64,000 nucleotides of DNA from Enterococcus columbae DSM 7374 = ATCC 51263. GTDB taxonomy: Bacteria; Bacillota; Bacilli; Lactobacillales; Enterococcaceae. The DNA lies in assembly GCF_000406925.1 (NCBI RefSeq), contig NZ_KE136347.1, positions 410,025-474,024 of the forward strand, in the 5' to 3' direction. Positions 35,833-44,476 of the stretch are shown here, one piece after another; within the stretch, counting starts at the first letter, position 1; the number at the start of each line of letters is the position of its first letter. The notes under the pieces were generated by a model that was not told the origin of the DNA, made no database searches, and was given only the letters and a program-made list of their open reading frames with translations. The position numbers and the translations under genes are program-made.

Positions 35833-36618
35833 ATGGGTCAATTATTGATTTGTGAATTGAAGAAACTCAAGAGATGTAACGTCTTTTGGATCATACTTGC
35901 CGGAGCCTTCTTTTCTGCGTTTATGACATATGTTCAATTTGTAATGTCAAAGAGCGTGGACAATCAAGTTAGTAATTTTATGGAATTCTATATGGCAGCG
36001 ATTTGGAATAACTTTTTCGTAGCTTTTCCATTTTCAATTACGATTACAGGCGGAATGATTTTTAACCAAGAGTATAGTAATGCTACATTGAAATCCATTA
36101 TGACCGTGCCTGTTTCGATTAAGAGATTGTCCTTTGCTAAGGTCATTATTATTGGTGTATTAGCATTTATCCTATCGTTGACAAATTTCATTTTTGTTGT
36201 CATCGGAGCTGCGTTATTGCATCTTCCTGAAATTACAACTTTTCATTTAATAAAATCCTTATTGCAGATTTGTGGTATTGGAATGTGTATTTATATATCC
36301 GTTTTACCCCTGATTATATGGGGCTTTAGGAAAGTGAATGGATATTATCCGATGATGTGTATTGCATTTATGTATGGCTTTTGTGGGAATTTTCTTATTC
36401 CTAGGGGATTGAGCGATTATTATCCAGTTACTGCTGGCTTACGGATCATCCAATATGATGTTCTTCCCCAAGGAAATAATGCAGTGGCATATATCACAAT
36501 GTTGGCTGTGCTACTTCTATCAGTGTTAATGATTGTCTTTATTCCATATTCTTATGAAAAAGCGATTCATCTGAAAGCCGAGAAAAAGGGACAAAGAGAC
36601 AAAGTACACAAAAGATAA
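35833..36618 (+). CDS. ABC-2 type permease
   Basis: 261 residues with six predicted helices and the same VPVSIKRLSFAK loop after the second helix, so a paralogue of the preceding permease. GGAGGTG lies before the start. The two probably form a heterodimer with the ATPase. Confidence 0.82.
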   Translation: MGQLLICELKKLKRCNVFWIILAGAFFSAFMTYVQFVMSKSVDNQVSNFMEFYMAAIWNNFFVAFPFSITITGGMIFNQEYSNATLKSIMTVPVSIKRLSFAKVIIIGVLAFILSLTNFIFVVIGAALLHLPEITTFHLIKSLLQICGIGMCIYISVLPLIIWGFRKVNGYYPMMCIAFMYGFCGNFLIPRGLSDYYPVTAGLRIIQYDVLPQGNNAVAYITMLAVLLLSVLMIVFIPYSYEKAIHLKAEKKGQRDKVHKR

Positions 36619-36636
36619 GGAGCATAAAAATATGTA

Positions 36637-37536
36637 GTGGGTATAGAAATGAGCAGATATAACATAGTAAAAGGGATTAGAGGATTTTTAAAATGGAAAT
36701 ATTTCATACGTTGGTTTTTATTGATTATTTCTTTTCTGACTGTATGGACAATATGGGAAAACCTTACTGTAGGAACGACCTATTATCATATAGAAAACGA
36801 GCGAATACCGAGAGTCTTTGATGGATATAAGATTGCAGTTGTATCTGACCTGCACAATGCTGAGTTTGGTAAAGAGAATAGTCAGATAATAAAAATCATA
36901 GAGAAAGAAAAACCGGATATGATTGCCATTACAGGGGATTTGGTTGACTCTAAAAGACTGGATATAGATGTGGCAATTACATTGGTTCAGAAACTGATGA
37001 AGATTGCCCCATGTTACTATGTGACCGGAAATCATGAAGCGTGGATTGGACAGCGATTTTCTGAGTTGGAAAGAAAACTATTAGATGAAAAAGTTGAAGT
37101 TCTTCGTGATCGTGTGATACAGCTTGAAAAAGACCAGCAATCCATACAGATTGCCGGTGTAGATGATCCTGATTTTGCAGATAGAGATTGTTCGATACAA
37201 AGCAGTGTGTTACTTTCAAAAATTAAAGATCTGAAGCTATCCGATGAATATTGCGTCTTGTTATCCCATAGACCAGAGTTGTTTGACACCTATGTATCGG
37301 AGTATGTTGATATGGTGTTAAGCGGTCATGCGCATGGCGGGCAATTCCGGCTTCCTTTTGTAGGTGGCATCATAGCACCAAATCAAGGGCTTTTTCCAAA
37401 ATACGATGCAGGGATTTATACAAAAGAGCAAACCACAATGATTGTAAGCAGAGGTATCGGAAACAGTGTTATTCCGGTGCGTTTCAATAATCGCCCAGAA
37501 GTAGAGATGATAGAGCTGAATAGCCAAGAGCATTAA
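36637..37536 (+). CDS. Membrane-anchored metallophosphoesterase (YkuE-like)
   Basis: About 300 residues: a membrane helix near 20-42, then a calcineurin-like domain with SDLHN, GDLVDS, GNHEAW and GHAHGGQ metal motifs and an RGIGNS end. Related proteins act on phospholipid or cell-wall precursor phosphates; the substrate is unknown. It is the last gene of the transporter operon. The start is unclear: AAGGAG is followed by an ATG (36632) whose next codon is TAG in another frame; GTG 36637 and ATG 36649 are the in-frame choices. Confidence 0.82.
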   Translation: MGIEMSRYNIVKGIRGFLKWKYFIRWFLLIISFLTVWTIWENLTVGTTYYHIENERIPRVFDGYKIAVVSDLHNAEFGKENSQIIKIIEKEKPDMIAITGDLVDSKRLDIDVAITLVQKLMKIAPCYYVTGNHEAWIGQRFSELERKLLDEKVEVLRDRVIQLEKDQQSIQIAGVDDPDFADRDCSIQSSVLLSKIKDLKLSDEYCVLLSHRPELFDTYVSEYVDMVLSGHAHGGQFRLPFVGGIIAPNQGLFPKYDAGIYTKEQTTMIVSRGIGNSVIPVRFNNRPEVEMIELNSQEH

Positions 37537-37588
37537 ATGCGTTGGTTTCACCAGCAGTAAAAACAGAATAAAGAAAACTATATAATAT

Positions 37589-37609
37589 GGATGGGCTTCA
37601 TAGCCGTCC
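37589..37609 (+). terminator. Terminator-like hairpin (copy B)
   Basis: GGATGG pairs with CCGTCC around GCTTCATAG; related to copies A and C. It has no T tract of its own. Confidence 0.5.
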
Positions 37610-37615
37610 TCATAT

Positions 37616-37670
37616 ATATCCCAATATGAAGAAATAAAACATCTTTCTTTATATTGGGATATGCTTATTT
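37616..37670. terminator. Strong 19-bp terminator hairpin between convergent operons
   Basis: A 19-base stem (arms 37616-37634 and 37644-37662, one G-U, ATATCCCAATAT/ATATTGGGATAT outermost) is followed by a T tract. It separates the metallophosphoesterase operon from the - strand M23 operon. Confidence 0.85.
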
Positions 37671-37702
37671 TTTGACTCTAAAAATATATTTGCGTTTGCA
37701 CT

Positions 37703-38575
37703 TTATAATTTGTTTGAAACAGTTTGTCCACGATGGATATATTGACATCTATCGCAATTTTTTTCTTCTGATAAAACACGGCTATCATACTTGTCATAAT
37801 TGATCGTGTCGGTTATTTGTAAATCTTTGAAGCAAATCGGGATTCCGGAAGAAAAAATAAAGCTCTTCCTGTTTTGTATTTGAAAATGAAGATGAGGCTC
37901 TGTAGTATTTCCGGAATTACCACATAGTGCTATTTTTTGCCCTCTCTTTACTCTTTCATTTTCTTTGACTGCTATACTGTTGTGTTTCAGATGTGCCAAA
38001 AACGAATATTCATTATCATCATGTTTAATGATAATATGGTTTCCGGCCAGATTTTTAATTAGCGGGTCAGTGCCGTTGTTTTTCATTATGGCAGAATCTT
38101 TTTGATGGTCATATACTTTCACAACCAATCCATCCGCAGGAGCTAAAATTTCTTCTTCATAACAATAATAGGAATCTAGGCTCATTTTATTGCCTGCATA
38201 GCTCTTTCCGTTTTCATCTAGTTTAATAAAGTCATAGGCGTATCTTTGTGAATTAATAGACCAAGAATGGGATAAAGCCTTAGTAATGCCTCCGTTTACT
38301 ACAACCCAATTTCCTTTTAGCGGAAGTGAGTATTTTACTTTCCCTTGATGATTCTCTATGCTGGGGACGGGATTATCAATAATGGGAATGATGAACATGG
38401 AACATAATTGAGCAATTGATTGAAATGTTAGTGGAAGCTTTATAATTGCTTTTAAAATGGCAAATAACCAAAATAACCATAGTATTTTCCAAATGACGTT
38501 ATCTGATATGAATATTGGAAGCCCTAGTAAACCAAACCATTTTATTTTTTCAATCAATCTGATGAATTTTCTCAT
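37703..38575 (-). CDS. Membrane-anchored M23 peptidase
   Basis: 290 residues. Two N-terminal membrane helices (about 10-65) precede an M23/LytM domain with SQRYAYDF, GNHIIIKH, FLAHLKHNSI and the HLHF metal motif. The family cleaves peptidoglycan cross-bridges or acts as a lytic regulator. It is in an operon with an XRE regulator and a small membrane protein. The domain looks complete, so activity is possible. Confidence 0.85.
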   Translation of the reverse strand: MRKFIRLIEKIKWFGLLGLPIFISDNVIWKILWLFWLFAILKAIIKLPLTFQSIAQLCSMFIIPIIDNPVPSIENHQGKVKYSLPLKGNWVVVNGGITKALSHSWSINSQRYAYDFIKLDENGKSYAGNKMSLDSYYCYEEEILAPADGLVVKVYDHQKDSAIMKNNGTDPLIKNLAGNHIIIKHDDNEYSFLAHLKHNSIAVKENERVKRGQKIALCGNSGNTTEPHLHFQIQNRKSFIFSSGIPICFKDLQITDTINYDKYDSRVLSEEKNCDRCQYIHRGQTVSNKL

Positions 38576-38592
38576 GATAGTAACCTCCTTTG

Positions 38593-38793
38593 CTATTCGT
38601 CCATAACGGTAAAAACTTCTTCTATTTTTAAATCAAAAACTTCAGCAATCTTCCATGCAAGAACAAGTGATGGATTATATTTTCCTTTTTCCAAATTTCC
38701 AATGGTTTCTCTTCTGACATTCACTTTTTCTGCTAAATCACCTTGTGATAAATTGTGAATAGCCCTTAGTTCTTTAATCCTATTTTTAATCAT
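38593..38793 (-). CDS. XRE-family regulator (66 residues)
   Basis: A single small HTH_3 protein: [37 protein letters not shown], then a short tail. It overlaps the start side of the preceding membrane protein gene by 8 bases. It shares the RRETI recognition helix and YNPSL turn with the XRE protein at 47045-47251, and the two promoters share an operator. Confidence 0.92.
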   Translation of the reverse strand: MIKNRIKELRAIHNLSQGDLAEKVNVRRETIGNLEKGKYNPSLVLAWKIAEVFDLKIEEVFTVMDE

Positions 38794-39151
38794 TGTCTAT
38801 CTCCTTGATTTCTCTTAATTCATAGTAGGATGTTAAAAGAGAATAGACGACGATAGAGATCATCCAGTTAACTGCAAATGCTACAACTAATGAATTTACT
38901 ATACTTTTTTCTAAGATAAAGTAGCATATTCCAGTAATCGGAAGTAAAGAGAGACATCCAAAATGAAAAGCATATGCAGCTGACTTGTTCATGTATTTTT
39001 CCATCATTTCATCAGGCTTAATAAAAAGGTATTTAAAATAAATTGCAAAGGCAAAAAATGCAAAGAAAAATTTATTTGACGATAAAAATCCTATAAAGCC
39101 AAAAAGAGATAAAAATCCCAAAGAACTGTACACTAGTTTATTTCGTTTCAT
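38786..39151 (-). CDS. Small membrane protein (DUF3796-like)
   Basis: 121 residues with four predicted membrane helices. ATG 39151 has GAGGAGAA upstream; in-frame codons to 39226 run into the promoter and are not used. It resembles the DUF3796 proteins that often pair with small XRE regulators. Function is unknown. Confidence 0.7.
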   Translation of the reverse strand: MKRNKLVYSSLGFLSLFGFIGFLSSNKFFFAFFAFAIYFKYLFIKPDEMMEKYMNKSAAYAFHFGCLSLLPITGICYFILEKSIVNSLVVAFAVNWMISIVVYSLLTSYYELREIKEIDND

Positions 39152-39226
39152 AAAATTCTCCTCATATATCAATTTCATTGCTTTTGAAAAAGCGTTTGTG
39201 AAAATAATGTGATATATATATATCAA

Positions 39227-39285
39227 TATGATAGAAATACATCACTTTATGATAGAAATATACCACATATCAATTTACTTTTCAA
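39227..39285 (-). promoter_or_regulatory. Promoter and repeat operator of the XRE/M23 operon
   Basis: On the - strand TTGAAA (39285-39280), 17 bases, TATATT (39262-39257). On the + strand TATGATAGAAATA occurs at 39227-39239 and 39248-39260, a 13-base direct repeat with 21-base period covering and following the -10. The -10 region closely matches that of the 46627 operon. Confidence 0.7.
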
Positions 39286-39330
39286 TACTTAATGCGTGTA
39301 TCCCAAAGTGATTACTAATCAAATAGCTCT

Positions 39331-39390
39331 AAAGTGAAGATGCAAAAGTCCACTTACTGTGGGTAATTTTGCATCTATCCCTTTCACTTT
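39331..39390. repeat. Long nested inverted repeat
   Basis: Arms AAAGTGA/TCACTTT, AGATGCAAAA/TTTTGCATCT and CCAC/GTGG nest around TTACT. CAAAGTGA at 39304-39311 repeats the outer arm. There is no T tract. It lies between the divergent XRE and PadR promoters and may be an operator or a structured RNA. Confidence 0.5.
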
Positions 39391-39400
39391 GATCACTATA

Positions 39401-39430
39401 TTGACTCCACACTGTACTGTGTAGTACACT
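39401..39430 (+). promoter_or_regulatory. padR promoter with palindrome
   Basis: TTGACT (39401-39406), 18 bases, TACACT (39425-39430). GTGTAGTACAC (39419-39429) is palindromic around the -10 and may be the PadR operator. Confidence 0.6.
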
Positions 39431-39450
39431 ATATATGAAGGAGGAAGGGT

Positions 39451-39801
39451 ATGAATATTGAAGATTGGAAATCACAACTAAAAAGAGGAACACTTGAATT
39501 TTGTATTCTTCTTTTGATTCAGTCAGAACCGTCTTATGGGTATGGAATCATATCGAAATTGGAACAATATCCAATTGTTGCGGCAAAAGAAAATACGATT
39601 TATCCGCTACTACGCCGTCTGCTAAAAGAAGGGTATATTGATGCTAATTGGCGGGAAGGAACAGAAGGACTTCCTCCTAGAAAGTATTATTCTCTTACAG
39701 AAAAAGGCTTGGAGTATATCAGCGCGATGTCTAAAGAATGGACAAATTTAGTTTGTTCCATAGAAGCATTGAAAGGAGGAGCATCATGGACAAAAGATTA
39801 G
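39451..39801 (+). CDS. PadR-family transcriptional regulator
   Basis: 116 residues with the PadR winged helix: KRGTLEFCILLLIQSEPSYGYGI, ENTIYPLLRRLLKEGYI and LPPRKYYSLTEKG. These repressors usually control the adjacent membrane genes and themselves. It overlaps the next gene by 16 bases. Confidence 0.93.
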   Translation: MNIEDWKSQLKRGTLEFCILLLIQSEPSYGYGIISKLEQYPIVAAKENTIYPLLRRLLKEGYIDANWREGTEGLPPRKYYSLTEKGLEYISAMSKEWTNLVCSIEALKGGASWTKD

Positions 39802-40367
39802 AAGAATATCTTGCTAAAATGGAAAAATATTTAAAACCATTACCTTTTGTGGAACGTCAAGATATTATTAAAGAATTACACAGTGAAATACAGGATCTGC
39901 TAAGAGAACAGACTCCAATTGAGCAAATTTTGGAAAGACTGGGAAATCCAAAAGAATTAGCAAAATCTTATCTCGGTGAAAAATTAGAGAGAACCGGAAG
40001 ATTTAGTTGGCGGCAAGTTCTTGTTGTGTGCGGATTTTATAGTTTGGTCGGTTTTAGTGGCATGGTAGTGATTCCTACACTTGCGATCGTTGCTCCTTTG
40101 TTCATGTTGTGTGGCATCATCGTACCACTTGCTGCTCTAGTTAAATTATTAGGACATTTATTTCACTTCTATTTTCCTCTTTTGCAACATATAGGAATCA
40201 ATATTCCGGGATTGGTCATGAATCCTTGGGTAGATTTTTTGCTGAATGTGATTGTTAGTATTGCAATTACATATGCAGGATACTGGTCATGGAAACTATT
40301 GGTTTTATATTGCAAGAAAGTGAGTCAAACAGCAAAGTCAATAAATCCTAAGAGGGCCTCGTCATGA
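39786..40367 (+). CDS. HAAS (DUF1700) domain membrane protein
   Basis: 193 residues: an N-terminal HAAS domain (YLAKMEKYLKPLPFVERQDI, RLGNPKELAKSYLGE) followed by three to four membrane helices. PadR and HAAS genes are a standard pair. ATG 39786 has AAAGGAGG upstream; an in-frame ATG at 39738 lies inside padR. Confidence 0.88.
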   Translation: MDKRLEEYLAKMEKYLKPLPFVERQDIIKELHSEIQDLLREQTPIEQILERLGNPKELAKSYLGEKLERTGRFSWRQVLVVCGFYSLVGFSGMVVIPTLAIVAPLFMLCGIIVPLAALVKLLGHLFHFYFPLLQHIGINIPGLVMNPWVDFLLNVIVSIAITYAGYWSWKLLVLYCKKVSQTAKSINPKRASS

Positions 40368-40984
40368 AGCTCATCCTTGTACACGGATTAGGTCAAAGTG
40401 CAAAATCATGGGATGAAACAAAGGGATATTTAAAACAACCAATCGATGTACACTGCCCAGAGTTATATTTAACAGAATCTGATGATGATTTTTCGTACCA
40501 AAAATTATATGAGAGATTTGAAGAATACTGCGAGCAATTTAAAGAGCCAATAATTTTGTGCGGGCTATCGCTAGGAGGCGTATTATGTCTTAACTATGCG
40601 ATAGAACACAGAAATAAAGTAGAAAAGTTAATTCTGATTAGCACACAATATAAAATGCCAAAACTTTTACTGTATGTGCAAAATCTTGTGTTTCGTTGTT
40701 TGCCTGCCAAAATATTCCATCATTCCAACCTTACCAAATCGAGAATCATTCAGTTATGTACAAGCATGATGCATTTAGATTTTAGTAATAGGTTGCAAGA
40801 GATAGCATGTGATACGTTACTACTCTGCGGGGAGAAAGACCTTGTCAATCTGGCTGCGTCTAATCGACTAAGTAGAAAGATAAAAAAATCCAATATGATA
40901 AAGATTGCCAATTCCGGACACGAGGTAAATAAGGATCAGGCCCAAAAGTTGGCGGAAATTTTGTTTTGCTTTTTGCAAAAGTAA
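40364..40984 (+). CDS. Alpha/beta hydrolase
   Basis: 206 residues with VHGLGQS (oxyanion loop), nucleophile motif GLSLGG, aspartate in LLCGEKDLV and histidine in NSGHEVN. The start overlaps the HAAS stop by four bases, so it is the third gene of the PadR operon. Substrate is unknown. A second, broken copy of its last 220 bases lies at 42208-42436. Confidence 0.9.
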   Translation: MKLILVHGLGQSAKSWDETKGYLKQPIDVHCPELYLTESDDDFSYQKLYERFEEYCEQFKEPIILCGLSLGGVLCLNYAIEHRNKVEKLILISTQYKMPKLLLYVQNLVFRCLPAKIFHHSNLTKSRIIQLCTSMMHLDFSNRLQEIACDTLLLCGEKDLVNLAASNRLSRKIKKSNMIKIANSGHEVNKDQAQKLAEILFCFLQK

Positions 40985-41142
40985 TTGGTTAAACATCAGT
41001 TAAAACTGTGACTGAAATGAACGTAAGAATATGCGTATCTTCTCTTGATTATAAATGTCTTTCCTGAGCGCAATCTTTATTCCGTATATATTTATACTAA
41101 AAGTTTAAATAAAGTTTAATATGTTGAAGAGGGAGGGGTTTT

Positions 41143-42174
41143 GTGAAAAAAATACATTATATATTTAGTTTTATGATTCTTTGCGCAATCTTCATTGTTA
41201 TTGTTCTTCCCATGATTCCCTTTTTTAGGATGAGTCCTTTTGCTTTTTTGCTTATTGCTTTCAGATCTACAATCTTTTTGGTGTTAGCTTTCATATTCTT
41301 ACTTATACAAATTATTTTTGCTATCTTCGCACATAAAACAAGAATCCATGCAGATAAGAAAGGTATTCTTTCAACAGTCATCATAATGTCGCTTTTATTG
41401 GGAGGAACTTGGTATTATTCTGCTGGGAATCAAGTTTATGATTTGCATCAGGTGCCTGCGAAAAAATCAGGACAAATACGGATATTATCATGGAATACAA
41501 ATCATGCAATAGAAAAAGACGAGTTGTTAAGTGTGGTCAAAGAATTAAAACCAGACATCGTATTTTTCCCGGAAGAATGGCAAGGACAGAATACAAAGGT
41601 TTTTGACTGTGATTTAGATGTGCCAGAAGATCAAAAACCTACACATTGCTATTTAGATAGTTTGATAGATAGTTATGAGTATTTTAAAGAAGAGTCACCG
41701 TTGCAGACCCTGCTTGTACCTAAAAAGTATGGATTATATTCTGTAGAATCTGGAGAACCGTACTACGCTGGTTTTTTTGCTACACCTCCAGCAAATCATT
41801 CTGAAAGTCCGTATATATTACTTGCTCACATTCAAAGACCAGAATTTGGCATTGGTACTTCGTGGTGGCAAAAACATATGGAATGGGCAAAAGAGAAATC
41901 AATTTATGAGAACATGATTGCAGCTGGTGATTTTAATGCTACATTGGGAAATATAGGTGGTCATCAATTGGGTGAACTAGAAGACATGGCTTATGCATTA
42001 AACCAAAATCAAGCAGGCACATGGCCAACTTTTTTACCAGCATTTTTAGGTGCTCCGATTGATCATATATTTATTGGTAAAGCATATAAACCAATTTGGT
42101 TCGGGGTTTTGAATACAAGCAAAAAATCAGATCATAGAGCAATCTTTGGTATTGTTGAAAAAGTAAATCGTTAG
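41143..42174 (+). CDS. Membrane EEP-fold protein (VanJ-like)
   Basis: 343 residues: three N-terminal membrane helices (about 5-92), then an endonuclease/exonuclease/phosphatase domain with LSWNTNHAI, the glutamate in FFPEEWQ, AAGDFNATL, PIDHIF and the final SDHRAI. The same layout is found in VanJ/StaP proteins of glycopeptide resistance, thought to act on lipid carrier phosphates; a match here is inference. The GTG start follows GAGGGAGG. It lies between the intact hydrolase and its broken copy. Confidence 0.82.
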   Translation: MKKIHYIFSFMILCAIFIVIVLPMIPFFRMSPFAFLLIAFRSTIFLVLAFIFLLIQIIFAIFAHKTRIHADKKGILSTVIIMSLLLGGTWYYSAGNQVYDLHQVPAKKSGQIRILSWNTNHAIEKDELLSVVKELKPDIVFFPEEWQGQNTKVFDCDLDVPEDQKPTHCYLDSLIDSYEYFKEESPLQTLLVPKKYGLYSVESGEPYYAGFFATPPANHSESPYILLAHIQRPEFGIGTSWWQKHMEWAKEKSIYENMIAAGDFNATLGNIGGHQLGELEDMAYALNQNQAGTWPTFLPAFLGAPIDHIFIGKAYKPIWFGVLNTSKKSDHRAIFGIVEKVNR

Positions 42175-42207
42175 AATTAATTTTGTGTTTTGTTCTGTAA
42201 AACTATG

Positions 42208-42436
42208 ATGCATCTGGATTTCAGTAATTAGGTTGCAAGAGATAGAGTGTGATACGTTACTACTCTGCGGGGAGAAAGATTTTGCCAATTTGGCTGCGTC
42301 TAATCGACTAAGTAGAAAGATAAAAAAATCCAATATGATAAAGATTGCCAATTCTGGACACGAGGTAAATAAGGATCAGGCCCAAAAGTTGGCAGAGGCC
42401 ATATTTAAGTTTTTACAAACGCAATTGAGCAATTAA
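42208..42436 (+). pseudogene. Broken copy of the alpha/beta hydrolase 3' end
   Basis: This stretch repeats 40768-40984 almost base for base; from 42237 to about 42394 only a handful of bases differ. An extra T near 42229 breaks the frame before GCAAGAGATAG, and no 5' part exists. It encodes LLLCGEKDFANLAASNRLSR to a stop at 42436 but lacks the nucleophile half, so it is a remnant. Confidence 0.88.
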
Positions 42437-42472
42437 AGCAAAGTATAATAATCACTCTTTGTTTTTGAATCT

Positions 42473-42505
42473 GTTTACTCTAAGTTTACTTTCATGAGAT
42501 ATACT
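42473..42505 (+). promoter_or_regulatory. Promoter of the third two-component system
   Basis: GTTTACT at 42473-42479 and 42484-42490 (11-base period) precede TATACT (42500-42505). The repeats cover the -35 region, as in an autoregulated response-regulator promoter. Confidence 0.6.
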
Positions 42506-42537
42506 GAAAATTAAGGAAAACGGGAAGTGGTGATAAA

Positions 42538-43257
42538 TTGAATAACAGAAAAAACATTTTAATCGTTGACGATGAGGTGGGCATTGTTAAAATGCTTTGT
42601 ACTATATTGAATAAAGAGGGATTTAATGATGTCGATTCGGCGTTTACTGGTACAGAAGCCATAGAAAAAGCAAAAAACAATAAATATGACCTAATTCTAT
42701 TAGATGTTATGCTGCCTGACTTAGATGGATTTCAGGTATGCAGTTTTATAAGAGAGTATTCCTCTGCACCTATATTATTTTTGACAGCGAAAACAAGTGA
42801 TATCGATAAACTTACTGGTTTAAGAATAGGTGGGGATGATTATATAACAAAACCATTTAATCCACTAGAAGTTGTGGCTAGAATACAAGTTCAGTTTCGT
42901 AGAATGGAGCAATTCGCAAAATCAAGATTTAATGAGACGCATGACTTTTTTCACTTTGGGGATGTTATGGTTGACAAAAAATCAGCACAACTATGGGTAA
43001 ATGATAAAGAAGTTCCATGTCCGGCCAAGGAATTTGAATTGCTTGTTTATTTAATGGAGCATCCGAACCAAGTATTTACAGCAAGTCAATTATATGAAAA
43101 AATTTGGGGATTTGATAGCTATGGAGATGAAAAGACAGTATCTGTTCACATTGGGAGAATTAGAAGGAAGATTGAAAAGGATATAAAGAATCCTGAATAT
43201 ATTATTAATTTAAGGGGCATAGGGTATAAGTTTGTTGGCAAGTTGAGAGGTGACTGA
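42538..43257 (+). CDS. OmpR/PhoB-family response regulator
   Basis: 239 residues: VDDEVG pocket, phosphorylated aspartate in LLDVMLPDLDG, lysine in TKPFNPLEV, and a winged helix ending RGIGYKFVG. The TTG start has GGTGAT upstream, the same unusual pattern as the regulator at 32395. It pairs with the kinase two bases downstream. Confidence 0.9.
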   Translation: MNNRKNILIVDDEVGIVKMLCTILNKEGFNDVDSAFTGTEAIEKAKNNKYDLILLDVMLPDLDGFQVCSFIREYSSAPILFLTAKTSDIDKLTGLRIGGDDYITKPFNPLEVVARIQVQFRRMEQFAKSRFNETHDFFHFGDVMVDKKSAQLWVNDKEVPCPAKEFELLVYLMEHPNQVFTASQLYEKIWGFDSYGDEKTVSVHIGRIRRKIEKDIKNPEYIINLRGIGYKFVGKLRGD

Positions 43258-43259
43258 TA

Positions 43260-44345
43260 TTGAAATTTTCATTATCTGAGGGGAAAATTGTTATTCGATT
43301 TACTCTGAATTTTATTATACATCAATTTTTAATGCTGTCTTTTTCTGGGGTTCCAGCTGCCATTTTTCTTACCATTTTTAATGGAAGTACCTCGGAACCA
43401 GCATATACAGGCGTTGTTGCAATGCTTAGCTTCCTTTTTTACATTGTTTACTGCGTGTTTTATGGTTACTATGTTGCTTTTCCCATGTTGGGCATTATTT
43501 TGCGTGTACGACAATTAGCTAAAGGTGATTATCTTATCTCGCAAAAAAGTAAAACCTTCAATCCGGCTAAACGACTTTATCGAGAGGTCTACGCAAATTT
43601 AGATATGCTAGCAAAAACTTTGAAAGAGAATCAAAATAAGAGGGAGGAATTTGAAAAACAACGCCAAGAATGGGCTGCTGGAGTTACACATGATTTAAAA
43701 ACTCCACTCTCTTATATCGCAGGTTATACGGAAATGCTCTTATCAAAGGATCATAAATGGTCAGATGAAGAGAAGGAAGAATTTTTACAGATAATAAGAA
43801 ATAAATCTAAGTACATGGAAGAATTAATTGGTGATTTAGGGGTTGTATTTAGAATGGATAACGATCAGTTCATGCTTCCATATATGGAAAGTATTGAACT
43901 GACAGAATTTCTTCGGCGTATTCTTGCAGAGATTGCAAGTTTACCTGATACAAAAGAGGATTCCTTTGAAATAATTGATGATAAAAAACCTATTATCATA
44001 TATGGAGATAAAAAACTCCTTCATCGTGCATTTACTAATTTGTTAGTTAATGCGATTGCTCACAATCCAGCGAGAACAAAGATTACAGTTAAAATAAGGT
44101 CTTATCCGCAATTGATTATTGAAATTTCCGACAACGGAAAAGGACTGAGTGAGTTTGATAAGAAGAATTTGTTCAATCGCTATTTTCGTGGTTCTTCTAC
44201 GGAAGAACATGAAGGTGGTACAGGCTTAGGAATGGCTATTGTAAAACAAATAATTACAGCACATAAAGGTACTATATCTGTGGAAAGCAAGTTGAAAAGT
44301 GGGACAACGTTTACTATATACCTACCTAGTAAAGCTGAAGGATAA
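43260..44345 (+). CDS. Sensor histidine kinase
   Basis: 361 residues: two membrane helices (about 16-38 and 48-76) with almost no loop, a HAMP-like linker, H-box THDLKTPLSYIAGY, and HATPase motifs DNGKGL and GGTGLGMAI. The TTG start at 43260 follows GAGAGGTGA. It is a small-sensor kinase like those that act with peptide-transport ABC systems. Confidence 0.88.
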   Translation: MKFSLSEGKIVIRFTLNFIIHQFLMLSFSGVPAAIFLTIFNGSTSEPAYTGVVAMLSFLFYIVYCVFYGYYVAFPMLGIILRVRQLAKGDYLISQKSKTFNPAKRLYREVYANLDMLAKTLKENQNKREEFEKQRQEWAAGVTHDLKTPLSYIAGYTEMLLSKDHKWSDEEKEEFLQIIRNKSKYMEELIGDLGVVFRMDNDQFMLPYMESIELTEFLRRILAEIASLPDTKEDSFEIIDDKKPIIIYGDKKLLHRAFTNLLVNAIAHNPARTKITVKIRSYPQLIIEISDNGKGLSEFDKKNLFNRYFRGSSTEEHEGGTGLGMAIVKQIITAHKGTISVESKLKSGTTFTIYLPSKAEG

Positions 44346-44350
44346 ACATG

Positions 44351-44378
44351 AAGTTGGACAAAATAGTCCAACTTTTTT
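44351..44378 (+). terminator. Terminator after the kinase gene
   Basis: AAGTTGGAC pairs with GTCCAACTT and is followed by six T. Confidence 0.9.
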
Positions 44379-44380
44379 AC

Positions 44381-44440
44381 GTTTAACCAGAATTTGTGGT
44401 TTGTTTACTTTCTGTTTAATTTAAACATGTAATCTATAAT
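44381..44440 (+). promoter_or_regulatory. Transporter promoter with GTTTA repeats
   Basis: GTTTAAC (44381), GTTTACT (44403) and GTTTAAT (44414) lie in 11-base register before TATAAT (44435-44440). The motif matches the repeats before the regulator gene at 42473, so the regulator probably controls both. Confidence 0.6.
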
Positions 44441-44476
44441 TAGCTCGATTCAGATAGAGAAAGAAAGGAGTTTGTT

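Noticed and set aside
42233-42436. A 67-residue gene in the duplicated region
   Set aside because: It is the tail of the hydrolase copy, lacks the nucleophile half and has no proper start; treated as a pseudogene.
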